Positions 6,048 through 7,970 of a DNA stretch of 7,970 bases are shown here, in pieces (position 1 is the first letter of the stretch; each line of letters starts with the position of its first letter). Under the pieces are notes generated by a model that did no database searches, had not been told where the DNA came from, and was given only the letters and a program-made list of their open reading frames with translations. A program made the translations under genes and the position numbers. Source of the DNA: an uncultured Collinsella sp. (lineage in GTDB: Bacteria > Actinomycetota > Coriobacteriia > Coriobacteriales > Coriobacteriaceae); contig CATYIV010000056.1 of NCBI GenBank assembly GCA_958407465.1, forward strand, positions 1-7,970, written 5' to 3'.

Positions 6048-6114
6048 AGTTGCGGTGGAATAGTTCCTGTTTAAAGCCCCGTGACTTTAATTTAGGGACT
6101 ATTCCACCGCAACT
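6048..6114. repeat. Long palindrome in the convergent mgtA/luxR gap
   Basis: AGTTGCGGTGGAATAGTTCCT (6048-6068, given in two parts: AGTTGCGGTGG and AATAGTTCCT) pairs with 6094-6114 over 21 positions with one G-T wobble. An inner stem TTAAAG (6071-6076) / CTTTAA (6085-6090) makes almost the whole element self-complementary. Its arm shares the pattern GTGGA-ATA-TCCC with the family A palindromes around fic, so it may be a diverged relative. Lying between two genes that end towards each other, it could work as a bidirectional transcription barrier, although there is no T-run on either side. Confidence 0.8.
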
Positions 6115-6128
6115 TATTGGAGGATTAG

Positions 6129-7672
6129 CTAGTCCTTGGGCGTCCAGGACCAGAAGAAGTTGATAAGGGCCACGCGCGAGGCGGTACCGGTCTTTTTGTT
6201 AATCGAGGAAATGTGACGATAGAGCGTGGAGCGCGAAAGGAAGAGCGTTGTGGCGATATCCTGAACACTCTGGTCCGAAACGACCAAGACCTCAAGAATA
6301 TCGCGCTCGCGCTCTGTAAGCCCAAAGGTGGCGACGAAAGCATCGAGGCGTTCATCGGACGTGAGCTCCGCCGCCTCCACGGGCTCGGGGTCGGGGCATG
6401 TGGGCGCAAGATCCCCACCAAGATCGTCGGTGGCAAGCGGCAGGCCATCCTGCATCACGGCATCATCGGCTCGTTGCCCCAACTGCCCCAGCAGCGTAAT
6501 CGCAATGCCCACAAACATCACGAGCGCCGCACCGACCGCAGCCAGCACATTTTGACTCGAGATAATCGCCACTGCCGGCGCCGTCACGAACATCGAGCAC
6601 ACGTTGTTGACGACGCGACCCATGCACGGCCAAAAATATGACCAGCGCGCATAGAGCGAGACGGCGGCATATTTTGTGGTAAAGAACACCACGAAAAAGC
6701 CCGAGCCCAGATAAAAGATGATCGTGGCAGCAAGCTCGTTGCCGCCATTGCCATCGACGATGAGCACAAAGAACGAAAGCGTGGACAGTATGGCGGCACA
6801 TGTCATGCCGATATTCATATACGAGCGGCCGTGCAGGTCAAATAGTGCGCCAGCGACCAACGAGCTCACGACAAGCAGCAGGCGCGGCCAATCGCCCAAA
6901 TCGACGGTTCCGACAGCATGCAGGGTCGTGAAGCCCGCGTTGAGAGCGGCGAATACGCTGGAAAGATACGCCGTCGCCACGGTCAGGCGAACTACGGCGC
7001 GACGGAATGCCGCCTTTGCCTCGGGATCGTCATGCCACTTGGCGCCATATTCCAGAGCATCTACCGAAAGCCCGGCAGCACTGGGTTCAAAGCTGGGATC
7101 GGACTCGTCGCGCAGCTTGGCGCGTCGGGCACTGTGGAGCAACGCCACCTGCGCGATCGCACAGACGACCAGAACAGCCTGCTGAGGAATGCCGACAGGC
7201 ACCACCATGTGGTTGAGAACCTGCACCAGAACGCCCATGGCGTAAGAAAGTGCGGCGGCGCGCGCCAAGCAGGGCGTTCGCGCAAAGCGCCTCGCAAAAT
7301 TTGCATGAGCAGTCGATCCGCAGTAGCCCAGCGCGCAGCACGCCACCAAACCGCCGGTAATTACCACCTCAACCTGAACCGCCATAATCAACAGCAGCAA
7401 TGCCGCCACCAGCAAAACGCCCGTGACGTCACTCGTCGCGTCAATGGCATGGGGACGGCGATAGTACAGAATGGGACGCACAAAAAGCCAATCACGCTCG
7501 CGCCGATGACAAGGCTCTCATAAATAACGACCTCGTTCGGAGACACGAACTCGGCCATGCGCACATCAAAAAGATACTCGCACGCCAAAAACGTGAAGAA
7601 GAACAGCGCCAGGCATATAATCTCCCGAATGCCCCGACGCAAATATGCGGTTGTGTCTCCCATGCCCCTCAT
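6129..7672 (-). pseudogene. Membrane-bound LuxR-type regulator, frameshifted
   Basis: The reconstructed protein has about twelve membrane helices followed by a LuxR/GerE helix-turn-helix (FGLTERERDILEVL...IATTLFLSRSTLYRHISSINKKTG) and ends WTPKD. This architecture is typical of Coriobacteriia, where it is thought to sense a signal at the membrane and bind DNA; ligand and targets are unknown. The first two helices (coded by about 7490-7640) are in one frame and the other ten plus the DNA-binding domain (6129-7481) in another. Adding one T to the T5 run at 7482-7486 (minus strand) joins them as ...VIGFFVRPILYYRR. The downstream frame alone could begin at GTG 7481, but there is no ribosome binding site and a stop codon closes that frame shortly upstream. 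I place the start at ATG 7672, preceded by GGGGG with 6-base spacing; ATG 7663 is an alternative. Sequencing error is possible. Confidence 0.85.
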
Positions 7673-7702
7673 AGTTAACCCCCAGCCGCTCAATTGTCTG
7701 GA

Positions 7703-7731
7703 AATCTATTTTAATAAAGAACCAGTCTCAA
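7703..7731 (-). promoter_or_regulatory. Promoter of the LuxR-type regulator
   Basis: On the minus strand TTGAGA (7731-7726) matches the -35 consensus at five of six positions. After exactly 17 bases comes TAGATT (7708-7703), four of six for the -10. The spacer is AT-rich. Transcription would start near 7697, leaving about 25 bases before the ATG at 7672. This argues against the in-frame TTG at 7693 as the start codon. Confidence 0.6.
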
Positions 7732-7839
7732 TATCGAAGCCAGGCTTGAAATGCTGCAAATTTGACCCCAGCCGTTCACGTCACACCGCGGTTTTGAGCC
7801 TCATGGACCAGAAGGGGCACGCGCGGCCTCTAGCTCGGC

Positions 7840-7952
7840 AAGGAGTGTCTCCAACTGCCACTCATTTAAGTACGTCCCCAATGAGTGGCCGAAGAGTGTC
7901 CCCGGCGTCCAATCAAAAAATGGGCCATGTGTCCCAGTTGTGGAGACTCCTT
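7840..7952. repeat. Imperfect inverted repeat around the family B hairpin
   Basis: AAGGAGTGTCTCCAACTG (7840-7857) and, on the opposite strand, AAGGAGTCTCCACAACTG (7952-7935) match except for two 2-base shifts. They enclose the hairpin at 7857-7889 and about 45 further bases. Paired REP-like units in inverse orientation are a possible explanation. Confidence 0.5.
7857..7889 (+). repeat. Short hairpin repeat with conserved loop, family B, copy 2
   Basis: GCCACTCATT (7857-7866) pairs perfectly with AATGAGTGGC (7880-7889) around the 13-base loop TAAGTACGTCCCC. Compared with copy 1 at 1805-1839, the pair C7861-G7885 replaces G1810-C1834 and C7859-G7887 replaces T1808-A1836, so pairing is kept while sequence changes. 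The loop is nearly the same in both. This is direct evidence that the folded form matters. Confidence 0.8.
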
Positions 7953-7970
7953 GAGCCGTCTGGGTATCGC

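Larger units (their letters stand above)
7741..7970. other. Gene-free stretch with repeats at the window edge
   Basis: No frame here has a start with a ribosome binding site or a recognisable product. Variants of GTGTCCCC recur four times on the plus strand (near 7845, 7871, 7895 and 7928), two of them around the hairpin at 7857-7889. The stretch may be the edge of a repeat-associated mobile element continuing to the right of the window. Confidence 0.45.

Noticed and set aside
7478..7490. Programmed ribosomal frameshifting in the luxR gene.
   Set aside because: The run is C TTT TTG in the upstream frame, which does not fit the X XXY YYZ slippery pattern, and T5 is short for transcriptional slippage. 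A mutation or sequencing error is simpler.
1..7970. A CRISPR array.
   Set aside because: No series of equal direct repeats with regular spacers was seen; the repeats here are palindromes or hairpins in isolated copies.

Overview
The window looks like chromosomal DNA of a high-GC, Gram-positive gut actinobacterium of the class Coriobacteriia, most likely Collinsella or a close relative. This rests on GC-rich codon use, strong AAGGAGG-type ribosome binding sites, a twelve-helix membrane protein ending in a LuxR helix-turn-helix (a protein type greatly expanded in Coriobacteriia), and many short palindromic intergenic repeats. The genus is inferred from recall, not from a search.

Layout: positions 1-520 hold no convincing gene. 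They contain a large palindrome (293-362) and an AT-rich control region with three copies of the core CTAATAAC arranged as overlapping inverted repeats (439-509). Next comes a visibly more AT-rich gene for a self-inhibited (class II) Fic AMP-transferase with a fused C-terminal winged helix (536-1708, +). It is followed by a second copy of the same palindrome (1735-1798) and a small hairpin repeat with a conserved loop (1805-1839). Positions 1866-2062 hold a 99-base stem-loop and terminator-like hairpins at the 3' end of pyrE (2062-2742, -), orotate phosphoribosyltransferase.

Rightwards from pyrE, a promoter near 2873-2901 appears to drive a 23-codon reading frame with an ideal ribosome binding site (2968-3039), then a structured leader, then mgtA (3179-5947, +), a P3B-type magnesium-transporting ATPase. 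The small frame is a candidate leader peptide. The convergent gap after mgtA contains a triplet-repeat tract and a third palindrome (6048-6114). On the minus strand lies a membrane-bound LuxR-type regulator (6129-7672) broken by an apparent one-base frameshift in a T5 run near 7482-7486. Its promoter is visible at 7703-7731. The last 230 bases have no gene but contain a second copy of the conserved-loop hairpin and an imperfect inverted repeat around it.

The genes do not form a pathway. pyrE and mgtA are housekeeping genes, transcribed divergently. The fic unit looks like an inserted accessory gene with its own autoregulatory region, bracketed by palindromes. The most interesting signals are the fic operator cluster, the repeat families (one showing compensatory stem changes between copies), the candidate mgtA leader peptide, and the frameshifted regulator.
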